Source: JANMCE01 sp963791625 | GTDB lineage: Bacteria > Actinomycetota > Acidimicrobiia > Acidimicrobiales > Ilumatobacteraceae | Assembly: GCA_963791625.1 (NCBI GenBank) | Contig: CAWBTA010000006.1 | Span: 310,001-374,000, forward strand | Length of the DNA stretch: 64,000 nt | Direction: 5' to 3' | Shown: positions 1 through 8,617 of the stretch, one piece after another | How the letters are laid out: each line of letters starts with the position of its first letter | Numbering within the stretch: position 1 is the stretch's first letter | The notes under the pieces: model-generated | Database searches by the model: none | What the model saw: the letters and a program-made list of their open reading frames with translations, nothing else | What the model was told of the DNA's origin: nothing | Made by a program: the position numbers and the translations under genes

Positions 1-1
1 G

Positions 2-652
2 AACATGTGGCCCGACCAACCAGCCGACATGCGCGCCGTTTGGGTGGCGTACTTCGCCGAGTGTCAAGCCCTGGCCCGCGAACTGAGCCGAATGTTCGCA
101 GTTGCGCTCGGCATGCCGGAGGACTTCATTTTCAACAGGATCGATCGTGCCGCGTGCGTGATGCGGGCCAACAATTACGAGCGCCGTTCACACCACGCGG
201 AGCCCGAGCCGGGCCAGGTGCGCATGGGTGCCCACACCGACTACGGCGTCTGCACCATCCTGCTGGCCGACCCGGTGCCGGGCCTGCAGATCGTCGGCCC
301 CGACGGAGCCTGGTGCGATGTGCTGCCCGAGCCAGGCACGCTGCTGGTGAACCTCGGAGACCTTCTGGCCGAGTGGACCAACGACCGCTGGCGCTCAACG
401 CTGCACCGTGTTGTCCCACCGACCATGGCAGGCCCCGCCCGTCGACGATCCGTAGCCTTCTTCCAGGAAGCCAACTACGACGCCCTCGTCGAGGTCATGC
501 CCACCTGTGTCAGTGCCGACAACCCCGCTCGCTACACGCCCGTAATCGCAGGCGAGCACCTCATGAACAAACTGATCGGCCCTCGCACGCTCCAGCGCTC
601 CACCGCCGCCCAGACCTCCGCTGCGAGCCCTTCTGCAGGGGACCGTGGTTGA
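2..652 (+). CDS. Isopenicillin N synthase-like 2OG/Fe(II) oxygenase, C-terminal part
   Basis: C-terminal two thirds of a non-haem iron oxygenase of the isopenicillin N synthase / 2-oxoglutarate dioxygenase family. The frame is already open at the left edge, so the true start lies outside the window. Visible family marks are the metal-binding HTD motif (in HTDYGVCTILL), a hydrophobic strand leading to the distal iron histidine (STLHRVV) and the cosubstrate-binding RRS just before the final strand (RRRSVAFF). Family members use O2, with or without 2-oxoglutarate, to oxidise small molecules. The substrate cannot be read from the sequence. The first ATG at 5 is probably internal. Bases 653-931 downstream hold no convincing gene. 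Confidence 0.85.
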   Translation, partial: NMWPDQPADMRAVWVAYFAECQALARELSRMFAVALGMPEDFIFNRIDRAACVMRANNYERRSHHAEPEPGQVRMGAHTDYGVCTILLADPVPGLQIVGPDGAWCDVLPEPGTLLVNLGDLLAEWTNDRWRSTLHRVVPPTMAGPARRRSVAFFQEANYDALVEVMPTCVSADNPARYTPVIAGEHLMNKLIGPRTLQRSTAAQTSAASPSAGDRG

Positions 653-931
653 CAATGGTTGACATCTTCCCCAAGCTGATTGCATGAGCGACCCCGCGAA
701 AGGGCCGTCGCCGCTGTGCGAATGGCACATTCTTGAAGACGCCTTCGACCACCACACCTTGCGGACTACGCACGAAGATCGGATCGCATGAAACGAGGCG
801 GCCGGAAATGGTGAAACGCTGGGTTGCTCCTCGGTTCAAACTTCCTCGCCTCCGCACGGTGCAAGGCCTGTTCAAGTTCCGAACGCCTCTTCTCTTCGTA
901 GATGCTCATACAGCCGAAAATCCCAGCATCG

Positions 932-2125
932 TCACATCCCCCAGAGGCACGAGATCGGAAGAGCGTCAATTCGATCACTGAGATTGAACTTGTACGGACC
1001 GGTATGGAACACGATGCCTGCCGCGAAGCGATCACCGATCTGATCGCGGAACCATGCCAGATGCTTGGCGTCGTCGGCGTCGGGTGACGCGTTCGACTTG
1101 ATTTCGATGGCGATGATCATGCCACCCTGGCCCTCGACAACAAGATCGATTTCTCGCGTACCGCGCTCGTGGCGTAGGTGAGAAAGCTGCACCCGGTGTT
1201 GGGCGGCTTCAACCTCAGGCCGGAGTTGGCTTAGGACGAAGGAGTCGATCGTTCGACCAAGTAGGTCGCCATCGCGAATGATCGCTCGTGTGTCGACTCG
1301 CAGCAGTGGGCCGAGCAGGGCAGGATCGATGATGTAGCGCTTGGGGCTTCGAGTCAGTCGGTTCAGTCGGTTTGAATGCCATGCTGGCAAGCGTTCGGTG
1401 ACGAACTGAAGCTCGAGCAGTGAGTCGTATGCGACTCCGCTGAGCCGACTGATACCCGCAGCGTCGTAGATCACCTTGTGCTCGGCGACGCCAGCAGAGT
1501 TCGCCGCTACGGCCTGTAGATACCGGCGAAGCAGCACTGGGTCGCGGCGCTCGTCTGCAAGCGATGCATCGCGCAAAAGGAGCTGATCGAGATAGGCGTC
1601 CAACCAACGCGCTCGCGCTGTGGCGGAATCCTGCAAGGCAAGCTCAGGAAATCCGCCGCGGAGGGCGAGTTCCACATAGGTCCGAAGGTTGTGCTCGCCG
1701 GGCGCGGGCCGGAAGGTTCGTACGCCGTCCTCGAAGACACGATCGAAGAAGGACGGCAACGAGACGTCGCCGACCAATTCTCGTTGGCAAAGCCCCCATT
1801 GGGTCACTCTCACGACTCGGCCCGTCGCTGCCCACGATGCCTGCAGAAGTTCGGCACGTACGGAGCCAGTTAAGAGAAACCGCCCAACACCGGACTCGTC
1901 ATCGACGGCTCGCTTGACGGCGGGAAGCACCTCGGGCACCAGCTGCCATTCATCGAGGAGCACCGGTGGGTCGAGCGACGCCAAGAGTGTGTCGGGATCG
2001 TTGCGAAACGGCGCCGCTTCTACCGGGCGGTCGAGCCGTACAACGGTTTGAGCTTGACGCTTGGCCGAGGTCGTCTTCCCGGTTGCCCGGGGGCCTACGA
2101 GCATAACCGCCGGTAGAGCGGCCAT
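932..2125 (-). CDS. DUF4143-type AAA ATPase
   Basis: 397-residue ATP-binding protein of the AAA_14/DUF4143 family. A Walker A motif (GPRATGKT) lies at about residues 12-19, a Walker B-like strand ending in DE (VLLDEWQ) near residue 57, and a sensor strand LLTGS near residue 85. The C-terminal half resembles the nuclease-like DUF4143 domain (EIDLVVEGQGG, then AIEIKSN). Proteins of this kind are common in bacteria and archaea, often in accessory or toxin-antitoxin-like settings; their biochemical role is mostly unknown. It stands alone on the minus strand, transcribed away from the OB-fold gene. Start chosen at the ATG 10 residues before the Walker A motif; nothing upstream looks coding. Confidence 0.8.
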   Translation of the reverse strand: MAALPAVMLVGPRATGKTTSAKRQAQTVVRLDRPVEAAPFRNDPDTLLASLDPPVLLDEWQLVPEVLPAVKRAVDDESGVGRFLLTGSVRAELLQASWAATGRVVRVTQWGLCQRELVGDVSLPSFFDRVFEDGVRTFRPAPGEHNLRTYVELALRGGFPELALQDSATARARWLDAYLDQLLLRDASLADERRDPVLLRRYLQAVAANSAGVAEHKVIYDAAGISRLSGVAYDSLLELQFVTERLPAWHSNRLNRLTRSPKRYIIDPALLGPLLRVDTRAIIRDGDLLGRTIDSFVLSQLRPEVEAAQHRVQLSHLRHERGTREIDLVVEGQGGMIIAIEIKSNASPDADDAKHLAWFRDQIGDRFAAGIVFHTGPYKFNLSDRIDALPISCLWGM

Positions 2126-2261
2126 GAGTTCGGCGATCGTGGCGTCTACAAGGCGCGTTCGGTAAGCAGCGATAACGAATTCTATCTCGAAGTAGCGGTT
2201 TCACGCGACATTTGATGATGTTTTGCGCACGCTTCGGATATCGGTTTCCGCAACCCTGCGA

Positions 2262-2618
2262 CTAGTAGGCGAGGAGGGTGTAGGCGGGGTTGAGGATGAC
2301 GAGGCGGCCGCGCTCGTCGTGGGCGACGCCTTCGAACATGACGTGACGGCCGTGGGTGATGCCGGGGATTTCGCGGCGGCCGCTGAACACGGCGACGAGA
2401 TCGGCGGTGCCATCGGAGATGACCACTTCGAACGACGGCGCACCCGAGCGCGGCACGGTGCGGATGCGCTTGACTTCTCCGCCGACCCGAAGGCGTTCGC
2501 GGGAGTGGCAGTTGGCAATCTGAGCGCACGGCAGGGCCTCAAAGCGCGTCTGCAGCCGCTCGGCGTCAAGCTCTTCCACCGATGAGCCGAGCCGTTTGAA
2601 CGCGTCACGTAATCCCAT
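2262..2618 (-). CDS. OB-fold nucleic-acid-binding protein
   Basis: 118 residues. A short helical N-terminus is followed by a single OB-fold (about residues 45-115), with strands such as LRVGGEVKRIRTV, FEVVISDGTADLVAVF and the family-typical GRREIPGI turn. It resembles the small OB-fold proteins of actinobacteria that contain a DGT..V..VWxGRR-IPGI core. Nucleic acid binding is inferred from the fold and no partner is known. It lies directly downstream of the thioredoxin-like lipoprotein on the same strand, with a 34-bp gap, so the two may be co-transcribed. Confidence 0.75.
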   Translation of the reverse strand: MGLRDAFKRLGSSVEELDAERLQTRFEALPCAQIANCHSRERLRVGGEVKRIRTVPRSGAPSFEVVISDGTADLVAVFSGRREIPGITHGRHVMFEGVAHDERGRLVILNPAYTLLAY

Positions 2619-2652
2619 AGCTCTGATGTTGTCAGATTGAGGGGGTTCGCCT

Positions 2653-3261
2653 CTACACCAGTTCGGTCAGGACCTTGTCGAGGGTTGCTTCGGGGACAAC
2701 GCCAACGACGCGTTTAACTTCACCCTTGGAGTTGACGAACACCCACGCCGGCTGACCCGGAACGCCGAAGTGGGCGTACAGGGAATCATCGAGATCGGCC
2801 AGGTTGGGAAAGGTGAGCTTGTGCTTGCTGACGAAGCCTTGGAACGACTTGTCGTCTCCCTGCCACGCCACACCAACGACAGTGACTTTGCCGGCGAACT
2901 TCTTTGCGACCACCTCGACCGAGGGGGCTTCGGCATTGCATGTGCTTCAAGTGGGGGCCCAGAACCAGAAGGCGGTTGGTTTTCCGGCGAACTCGGCACC
3001 ATTGACGGCGCCGCCGCCCACCTTGTTGGTCGTGAAGTTGTAGATCTGCGGAACAGCAGCGGCCGGTGCGGCGGGCGCACCCGCGGGTTGCGTGGTGGCG
3101 GTGCCAGGAGCAGCGGCAGGTGCCGTAGTGGTGGCAGCCGGGGCGGTGGTGGCAGCCGGTGCCGCCGCGGGCGCGGCGGTGGTCACTGCTTTGCTGGACC
3201 CGCAACTGGCAAGGGTCAGAACGAGACCGCAACCTAGCGCGGAGACGGCACGGATATTCAT
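2653..3261 (-). CDS. Thioredoxin-like lipoprotein with in-frame TGA at the active site (probable selenoprotein)
   Basis: 202 residues if TGA is read through. The N-terminus is a lipoprotein signal with lipobox LASC, followed by an Ala/Thr/Pro-rich linker to about residue 70. A thioredoxin fold of the MPT53/DsbF type follows (WFWAP, NAEAPS, VVGVAWQGDD, FPNLAD, GVPGQPAWVFV with the cis-Pro). The expected active site WFWAPWCxxC reads WFWAPT-TGA-STC. The TGA (2947-2949) sits exactly where the first redox cysteine belongs, and the same frame continues without interruption for 98 codons. A GGU-loop hairpin lies 18-37 nt after it. This fits a UxxC selenoprotein acting as an extracytoplasmic thiol-disulfide oxidoreductase. 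Alternatives are a sequencing error (TGC or TGT read as TGA) or a recent nonsense mutation. Gene callers would split it into 2947-3261 and 2653-2913. Confidence 0.7.
2909..2928 (-). promoter_or_regulatory. Candidate bacterial SECIS hairpin
   Basis: On the coding strand, from 18 nt after the TGA, GCCCCCUC pairs with GAGGUGGU around the 4-nt loop GGUC. There are seven pairs (one G-U) and one C-U mismatch. Bacterial SECIS elements lie inside the reading frame shortly after UGA and carry a guanine/GU in a small apical loop that SelB binds, so position and loop both fit. A competing 5-bp hairpin (GCCGA/UCGGU) is possible. This is hand folding only, with no energy calculation. Confidence 0.5.
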
Positions 3262-3392
3262 GGCCGTGAGTGTAGAGGGGTGCCGGGAATTGATGTGGGC
3301 AGGGCGGAAAGGAGTTTCGCAACTGTTTCGCGGACGGTTCGGGCGACACAGCGAGATGTGAATTCGGCCGCTGTCCTCCGTACGATGCAGGC

Positions 3393-3848
3393 GTGAGCAC
3401 CCGCAAGCTGATCTTGACCGCGATCGCCTGTGGCCTGGCCATCTTGATTGCAGGAGGATTCTTCCTCTTCCGAACCCTGGGCAACAAAGAAGCCCTCACC
3501 GTGAAGAACGCCGTCGTCGGCGAGAGTCGCACCGTCGGAGGCGCCGAGGTGCGAGTCACAGCCTGGCGTCGCGACCGCGATCAGATTCTGGCGACGGTCT
3601 CCATGAAGGTGACCGACGTTGACGCCCGCTCGTCGTCGGCCGAGTCGCCATGGACGATGCTCATCGGCACCCAGTCGATGCCCGTCGCCCCGATCGGTCT
3701 CATCCCGGACGAGTTGCCCTGCCGGGGCATCAACCTGGTCCAGGGAAAACAGACGACGTGTGTGTTGGCCTTTCCCGATGCCAAGGGCACGCCGTACCTG
3801 GCCTTTTCGTTCGCAGGTAAGCAGGCGCAGTGGCTGTTGGCGGCCTGA
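3393..3848 (+). CDS. Membrane-anchored hypothetical protein
   Basis: 151 residues, GTG start. One N-terminal transmembrane or signal-anchor helix (about residues 6-27, LILTAIACGLAILIAGGFFL) is followed by a beta-rich extracytoplasmic domain with two cysteines (LPCRGINL and TTCVLAF) that could form a disulfide. The domain looks like a small immunoglobulin-like extracellular module, but I do not recognise the family. It is divergent from the selenoprotein-like lipoprotein and sits 50 bp ahead of the dihydrolipoyl dehydrogenase gene on the same strand. Confidence 0.6.
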   Translation: MSTRKLILTAIACGLAILIAGGFFLFRTLGNKEALTVKNAVVGESRTVGGAEVRVTAWRRDRDQILATVSMKVTDVDARSSSAESPWTMLIGTQSMPVAPIGLIPDELPCRGINLVQGKQTTCVLAFPDAKGTPYLAFSFAGKQAQWLLAA

Positions 3849-3898
3849 CGAGTTTTCCGACGACCTTGCTAACCTGCACACCGGCCTAGGAGGAATGC

Positions 3899-5314
3899 AT
3901 GACGGATACGGCGCAGACCGCGTTTGACGTAGTGGTAATCGGTGGAGGTCCTGGCGGATACGGCGCTGCGCTGTACGCCGCGGGCGTTGGGTTGAACGTA
4001 GCCCTCATCGAGCGGGACACCGTGGGCGGCACGTGCCTGTTACGCGGGTGCATTCCCGCCAAGGAGTTCCTCGAGACCGCGGCCACGTTCCGTCACGTCA
4101 AGCACGCCGCCGAGTTCGGGGTGAACTCGAGTGAGCCGACGGTCGACTTCGGCGTCAGCCAGGCGCGCAAGCAGAAAGTCGTGGCCGGTCTGGTGAAGGG
4201 CGTGTCCGGACTGCTGAAGGGTCGAAAGGTCACCGTCTACAACGGAGTCGGCTCGCTTTTCGCCGACCGCACCGTGGCCATCACCAACGATGCAACGGGC
4301 GAGCGGGCGGTCATCACCGGTCAGCACGTCATCCTGGCCTCTGGTTCGCTGCCTCGTACCATTCCGGGCTTCGAGCCGGGTGGACCGATCATGACGTCCG
4401 ATGAAGTGCTCGACCTCGCCCACATTCCTGCTCGCATGGCCGTCATCGGTGGTGGTGCGATCGGTTGCGAGTTCGCTTCGACATTCGCCGATCTCGGCTC
4501 GAAGGTCACCATCCTCGAAGGCCTGCCCAAGATTCTGCCGGGCTGCGATACCGATTGCGCCGATGTGGTGGTGCGCGTCTTCAAGAAGAAGGGCATCGAC
4601 ATCCGCACCAGCGTGAAGGTCACCGGCCACACGCTCAACGGGTCGGGCGGCACCACCGTGCAACTCGAAGGCGCCGATGGCCTCGAAGTCGACGCCGTGG
4701 TGGTGTCGGTCGGTCGTCGTCCCTTCGCCGATCTGCTCGGCCTTACCGGTACGGCGGTCAAGGTGACCGATCGCGGTTTCGTCGATGTCGACGAGTACTG
4801 CCGCACGGGCGAGCCAGGCGTGTACGCCATTGGTGACCTCATCAACACGCCGCAGCTCGCTCACGTCGGATTCGCCGAGGCGATCATGGTGGTCAAAGTC
4901 ATCCTTGGCGAGACCCCTATGCCGATTGCGTATGACCGGGTGCCGTGGGCCATCTACTGCCACCCAGAGGTTGCCTTTGCCGGGCACAGCGAAGCCTCGG
5001 CGAAAGAAGCCGGCATTGATGTCGTCGTCAGCAAGCACCAGTTCCGTGGCAACAGTCGGGCGCTCATCATCAACGAGCCAGACGGCCTCGTGAAGATTAT
5101 TGCCCGCAAGCTGCCCGATGGCACCGGCGGCCAGATCCTCGGCGTCCACATGGTCGGCCCGTGGGTCACCGAGCAGCTTTCGGGGGGCTACCTCGCCGTC
5201 AACTGGGAAGCCACCGTGCGCGAAACCGCCGAGTACCTCATGCCGCACCCGTCTTTGTCGGAGTTGTTCGGCGAAACTGTTCTGTCCCTCACCGGCCGCA
5301 GCCTCCACGGCTGA
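3899..5314 (+). CDS. lpdA: Dihydrolipoyl dehydrogenase (E3)
   Basis: 471-residue flavoprotein disulfide reductase that reoxidises dihydrolipoamide on 2-oxoacid dehydrogenase complexes, passing electrons through FAD to NAD+. The FAD-binding GGGPGG lies at residues 15-20 and the redox disulfide CLLRGC at C46 and C51. The NAD-binding segment VIGGGAIGCEFAS follows near residue 181, and the C-terminal dimer interface carries the catalytic His-Glu pair (PHPSLSE). Length and domain order are normal. A strong AGGAGG precedes the ATG. It leads an operon with the E2 gene and the lipoate-synthesis fusion. No E1 gene is in the window. Confidence 0.96.
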   Translation: MTDTAQTAFDVVVIGGGPGGYGAALYAAGVGLNVALIERDTVGGTCLLRGCIPAKEFLETAATFRHVKHAAEFGVNSSEPTVDFGVSQARKQKVVAGLVKGVSGLLKGRKVTVYNGVGSLFADRTVAITNDATGERAVITGQHVILASGSLPRTIPGFEPGGPIMTSDEVLDLAHIPARMAVIGGGAIGCEFASTFADLGSKVTILEGLPKILPGCDTDCADVVVRVFKKKGIDIRTSVKVTGHTLNGSGGTTVQLEGADGLEVDAVVVSVGRRPFADLLGLTGTAVKVTDRGFVDVDEYCRTGEPGVYAIGDLINTPQLAHVGFAEAIMVVKVILGETPMPIAYDRVPWAIYCHPEVAFAGHSEASAKEAGIDVVVSKHQFRGNSRALIINEPDGLVKIIARKLPDGTGGQILGVHMVGPWVTEQLSGGYLAVNWEATVRETAEYLMPHPSLSELFGETVLSLTGRSLHG

Positions 5315-5335
5315 GCCTGATTTAGGAGTCTTTCC

Positions 5336-6766
5336 ATGGCCGATGTCACTATGCCCCAGTTGGGCGAAACCGTTACCGAAGGGACCATTACCAAGTGGTT
5401 CAAGCAGGTGGGCGATACCGTCAAAGTCGACGAGCCCTTGTTCGAAGTGTCCACCGACAAAGTCGATACCGAAGTCCCTGCGCCCACCGCTGGGGTGCTT
5501 ACTGAAATCCGTGCCGCCGAAGGTGACCTCGTGCAGGTCGGCGGCGTGATCGCCGTCATCGGTGAAGCAGGGGCTACTCCCGCGGCGGCCCCGGCTGCGC
5601 CTGCTGCCGCCCCGGTGGTGGAGGCTCCGGCACCGGTTGCTGCGCCCGTCGTCGCTCCTGTTGCAGCGCCCACTCCACCGCCAGCGCCCCCGGCTCCGGC
5701 CCCGGTGGCGCCTCCGGCGGCCCCGGTCGCACCAGCTCCGGTCGCGCCCGCTGCCGTCGCCGTTGACGCGGTGACCGACAACCGGCTGCTGTCTCCGGTT
5801 GTGCGCAAGCTGGTCAACGAGCACGGTCTGAATCCGGCGTCCATCGTCGGCACCGGAGCGGGTGGACGCATCACCCGTGAAGACGTGCTCAACCACATCG
5901 ACTCCAACGGATCATCGGCTCCGGCCGCGGCCGCGCCTGTCGCGGCCCCGGCGCCCGTTCCCCCCCCGGCATCGCTTCCCGCCGTGCAAACGGTCGCCGC
6001 CGTTGCGTCGATGCCCGCCCCGACACCGGCAGCGCCGGCAATCTTCGCCGGAGAGCGGGACAACTCCGTTGCGCTGTCAAAGATCCGCCGCCTCACCGGC
6101 GCCCACATGGTCAACTCGCTGGCCGTTGCGCCCCACGCGTTCAGTGTGGTCGAAGTCGACTACGCCAACGTCGACGCCACTCGCGGCAAGGTCAAGGCCT
6201 CATGGAAAGAGGCCGAAGGTTTCAGCCTCACCTACCTTCCGTTCATCAGCCGGGCCATCGTCGATGCCATCGCCGCGTTTCCGCACATGAACGCCAGCGT
6301 CGGCGCCGACGAGCTCATCGTGCACAAGTTCATCGACCTCGGTATTGCCGTCGATCTCGACTACACCGGCCTGCTCGTTCCGGTCGTGCGTGACGCCGAT
6401 TCCAAGCGTCTGCGTGCGCTGGCCCGTGAGATCAATGACCTGGCCAACCGCGCCCGCAACCGCAAGCTGTCGCCCGATGAGATTTCCGGCGGCACGTTCA
6501 CCATCTCCAACAACGGCTCGGCCGGTTCGGTGCTCACCTCCGCCATCATCAATCAGCCCCAGGTGGCCATTATTTCCACCGACGCCATCAAGCGCCGCCC
6601 CGTCGTGGTCGACGTTCCCGGTGGTGGCGAGTCCATCGCCATTCACTCCGTCGGTAACATCGCTATGAGCTGGGATCACCGGGCCTTCGACGGCGCCTAC
6701 GCGGCCGGCTTCCTGGTGAAGATCAAGGACATCCTTGAGAACCGGGACTGGAGTTCCGAGCTGTGA
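5336..6766 (+). CDS. 2-oxoacid dehydrogenase E2 acyltransferase
   Basis: 476 residues. The N-terminal lipoyl domain (1-80) carries the lipoylated lysine in STDKVD (K42). A long Ala/Pro linker leads to a peripheral-subunit-binding domain (about 145-180, LLSPVVRKLVNEHGL) and a second Ala/Pro linker. The catalytic acyltransferase domain ends in the diagnostic DHRAFDG (H448, D452). Only one lipoyl domain is present. It could serve pyruvate or 2-oxoglutarate dehydrogenase and the sequence does not decide. It lies 21 bp after lpdA with an AGGAG ribosome site and overlaps the next gene by 4 bp (GTGA), so the gene to be lipoylated and the genes that make lipoate are coupled. Confidence 0.93.
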   Translation: MADVTMPQLGETVTEGTITKWFKQVGDTVKVDEPLFEVSTDKVDTEVPAPTAGVLTEIRAAEGDLVQVGGVIAVIGEAGATPAAAPAAPAAAPVVEAPAPVAAPVVAPVAAPTPPPAPPAPAPVAPPAAPVAPAPVAPAAVAVDAVTDNRLLSPVVRKLVNEHGLNPASIVGTGAGGRITREDVLNHIDSNGSSAPAAAAPVAAPAPVPPPASLPAVQTVAAVASMPAPTPAAPAIFAGERDNSVALSKIRRLTGAHMVNSLAVAPHAFSVVEVDYANVDATRGKVKASWKEAEGFSLTYLPFISRAIVDAIAAFPHMNASVGADELIVHKFIDLGIAVDLDYTGLLVPVVRDADSKRLRALAREINDLANRARNRKLSPDEISGGTFTISNNGSAGSVLTSAIINQPQVAIISTDAIKRRPVVVDVPGGGESIAIHSVGNIAMSWDHRAFDGAYAAGFLVKIKDILENRDWSSEL

Positions 6767-8430
6767 GCACCACGGCCGGGCCACTGCACGTGCGGTGGCT
6801 CGGCCGCGTGCCGTATCGGGAAGCGCTCGATCTGCAACAGGCGCTGTTCACCCACGGCTCGCAGAATCACCTGCTGTTGTTGGAACACCCGCATGTGTTC
6901 ACCCACGGCCCATCAGCCGATCTGGCCACCAACGTATTAGTTGCACCTGCAACTGTTTCCGCCGAACTGGTGGCGGTCAACCGCGGGGGAGACGTCACTT
7001 ATCACGGGCCCGGCCAATTAGTCGGCTACCCGATCCTGTCGCTGGCACCGAAAAACGGGCGGTCCGGTGGCCTCACCGACTCGGTGAAGTACGTGTGCTC
7101 GGTCGAGCAACTGATCATCGATACGCTCGTCGAGTTGGGTTTGCCCAACGTCGGTCGGCTTCGGGAGTATCCCGGCGTGTGGGTCGACCCCGACGGCGCC
7201 GATCCGCGCAAGATCTGTGCCATCGGCGTGCGTCTGAGTCGCAACCGAACCATGCACGGATTCGCCCTCAACATCACCACCGACATGCGCTATCTGCGGG
7301 ACTACATCGTGCCGTGCGGCATCGCTGACCGTCCCGTCACATCGTTGGCCGAGGAAGGCATCAACGCATCGATGCAGCAGGTGGCCGATATCATCGCCCG
7401 CCGGGCGGCCATTTTGTGGGGCGAAGGCGGACGATCGGAACGGGCCGACGTGGCCTGGAAGGAGCGGCCCGAGGACCTGTCACTGTTCTCCCGCGGTATG
7501 GGTCCGGGCGAGCGAGCCGTCGCTCGGCTGGAACGTGCCGGGGTGTCCGAAGGTTTGTCGATCCAATCGCGCAAGCCCGAGTGGATGCGGGTGCCGCTCA
7601 ACCTCGGCCCCGACGTGATGCAGCTCAAGCACACCGCTCGCGACCTCGGCCTCGTGACGGTGTGCGAAGAAGCTGGCTGCCCAAACCTCAGCGAATGCTG
7701 GAGCGAAGGCACGGCCACGTTCATGATTCTGGGCGAGCGCTGCACCCGAGCGTGCGGGTTCTGTCTCATCGACACCTCGAAGCCGATAGCGCCTGACGAG
7801 ACGGAACCGGCGCGCGTTGCCGAGGCGGTTGCCCGCATGACCCTCGGTCACGCCGTGCTCACCATGGTGGCCCGGGACGACCTGGCCGATGGTGGTGCCT
7901 CCGCTGTCGCGGCGACCATTCAAGCCATCCGAGACCGCACACCCGAGACCGCGATCGAGGTGCTGATCTCCGACCTCAAGGGTGAGAGCACATCGCTCGA
8001 CATCGTGTTGGCCGCCCGGCCCGACATCGTCAATCACAACCTCGAAACCGTGGCCCGCCTCCAGCGAGCCGTGCGTCCGTCGGCTGGATACGCGCGCAGC
8101 TTGGCCCTGTTATCGCGCGCGAAACTTGCAGATGCAACAACCAAGTCCGGCCTTATGGTCGGCCTGGGCGAATCCGACGAGGAGATCGCGATGGCGCTCG
8201 CCGATCTCGCGTCGGTTGGCTGCGACATCGTCACCATCGGCCAGTACTTGCGCCCGACCACCCACCACCTGCCCGTGGCCCGATGGGTCGAGCCCCACGT
8301 ATTCGCCGAGTACAAGCGCATCGGCGAAGCCCTTGGAGTCCGCCACGTCGAAAGCAGCCCCCTCACCCGCAGCAGCTACCACGCCAAGTCCGCCGCGGCC
8401 CGTGGAATGCCCTCGCTGTTCGCGCAATAG
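6763..8430 (+). CDS. LipB-LipA fusion: octanoyltransferase plus lipoyl synthase
   Basis: One 555-codon frame contains both steps of de novo lipoate synthesis. Residues 1 to about 225 are LipB (octanoyl-ACP:protein transferase), with GGDVTYHGPGQLVGYP, the acid/base lysine in RKICAIGV (K150) and the acyl-enzyme cysteine in PCGI (C185). Residues from about 270 to 555 are LipA, a radical-SAM sulfur-insertion enzyme. Its auxiliary cluster cysteines are CEEAGCPNLSEC (C301, C306, C312), its SAM cluster CTRACGFC (C327, C331, C334), and the RSSY motif is near the C-terminus. A charged linker of about 40 residues joins them. LipB and LipA are normally separate adjacent genes. The GTG start overlaps the E2 stop codon, so substrate and modifying enzymes are translated together. 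Confidence 0.92.
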   Translation: MSTTAGPLHVRWLGRVPYREALDLQQALFTHGSQNHLLLLEHPHVFTHGPSADLATNVLVAPATVSAELVAVNRGGDVTYHGPGQLVGYPILSLAPKNGRSGGLTDSVKYVCSVEQLIIDTLVELGLPNVGRLREYPGVWVDPDGADPRKICAIGVRLSRNRTMHGFALNITTDMRYLRDYIVPCGIADRPVTSLAEEGINASMQQVADIIARRAAILWGEGGRSERADVAWKERPEDLSLFSRGMGPGERAVARLERAGVSEGLSIQSRKPEWMRVPLNLGPDVMQLKHTARDLGLVTVCEEAGCPNLSECWSEGTATFMILGERCTRACGFCLIDTSKPIAPDETEPARVAEAVARMTLGHAVLTMVARDDLADGGASAVAATIQAIRDRTPETAIEVLISDLKGESTSLDIVLAARPDIVNHNLETVARLQRAVRPSAGYARSLALLSRAKLADATTKSGLMVGLGESDEEIAMALADLASVGCDIVTIGQYLRPTTHHLPVARWVEPHVFAEYKRIGEALGVRHVESSPLTRSSYHAKSAAARGMPSLFAQ

Positions 8431-8550
8431 AACTCTCCCAATCGCGCGTAAGGCTTGTTGTTAGCGCCGTGACGCGCCCAAGGTGGCGTTGTGCGCGAAT
8501 GGACAGGTCGTTTCGCGAGAATGCTCGGCGCAAGGTAGTGAGCAGCTTGC

Positions 8551-8617
8551 GGGATTGTCTGAGCGAAGCGAGCCCGAGTGAGGGAAAGCGGTAGCGGCCG
8601 AGAGAGGCATGTCAGGG
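8551..8617 (+). repeat. Intergenic repeat family A, copy 1
   Basis: Begins GGGATTGTCTGAGCGAAGCG and continues with GAG/GCGGTAG-rich sequence to GGCATGTCAGGG. Related copies lie at 13857-13970, 25094-25160 (reverse) and 25238-25290. This copy lies between the converging lipBA and lipoprotein genes. Confidence 0.75.

Noticed and set aside
7..687. Second plus-strand frame overlapping the oxygenase
   Set aside because: Arg/His/Pro-rich shadow frame without motifs; the oxygenase frame carries the iron-binding residues.
815..880. tRNA-like stretch containing GGTTCAAAC
   Set aside because: The bases either side of the loop do not pair as a T stem and no anticodon arm can be drawn.
4040..5896. 618-codon antisense frame opposite lpdA and E2
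   Set aside because: A GC-rich shadow frame with Arg/His/Gly-rich composition; the plus strand encodes two clear enzymes.
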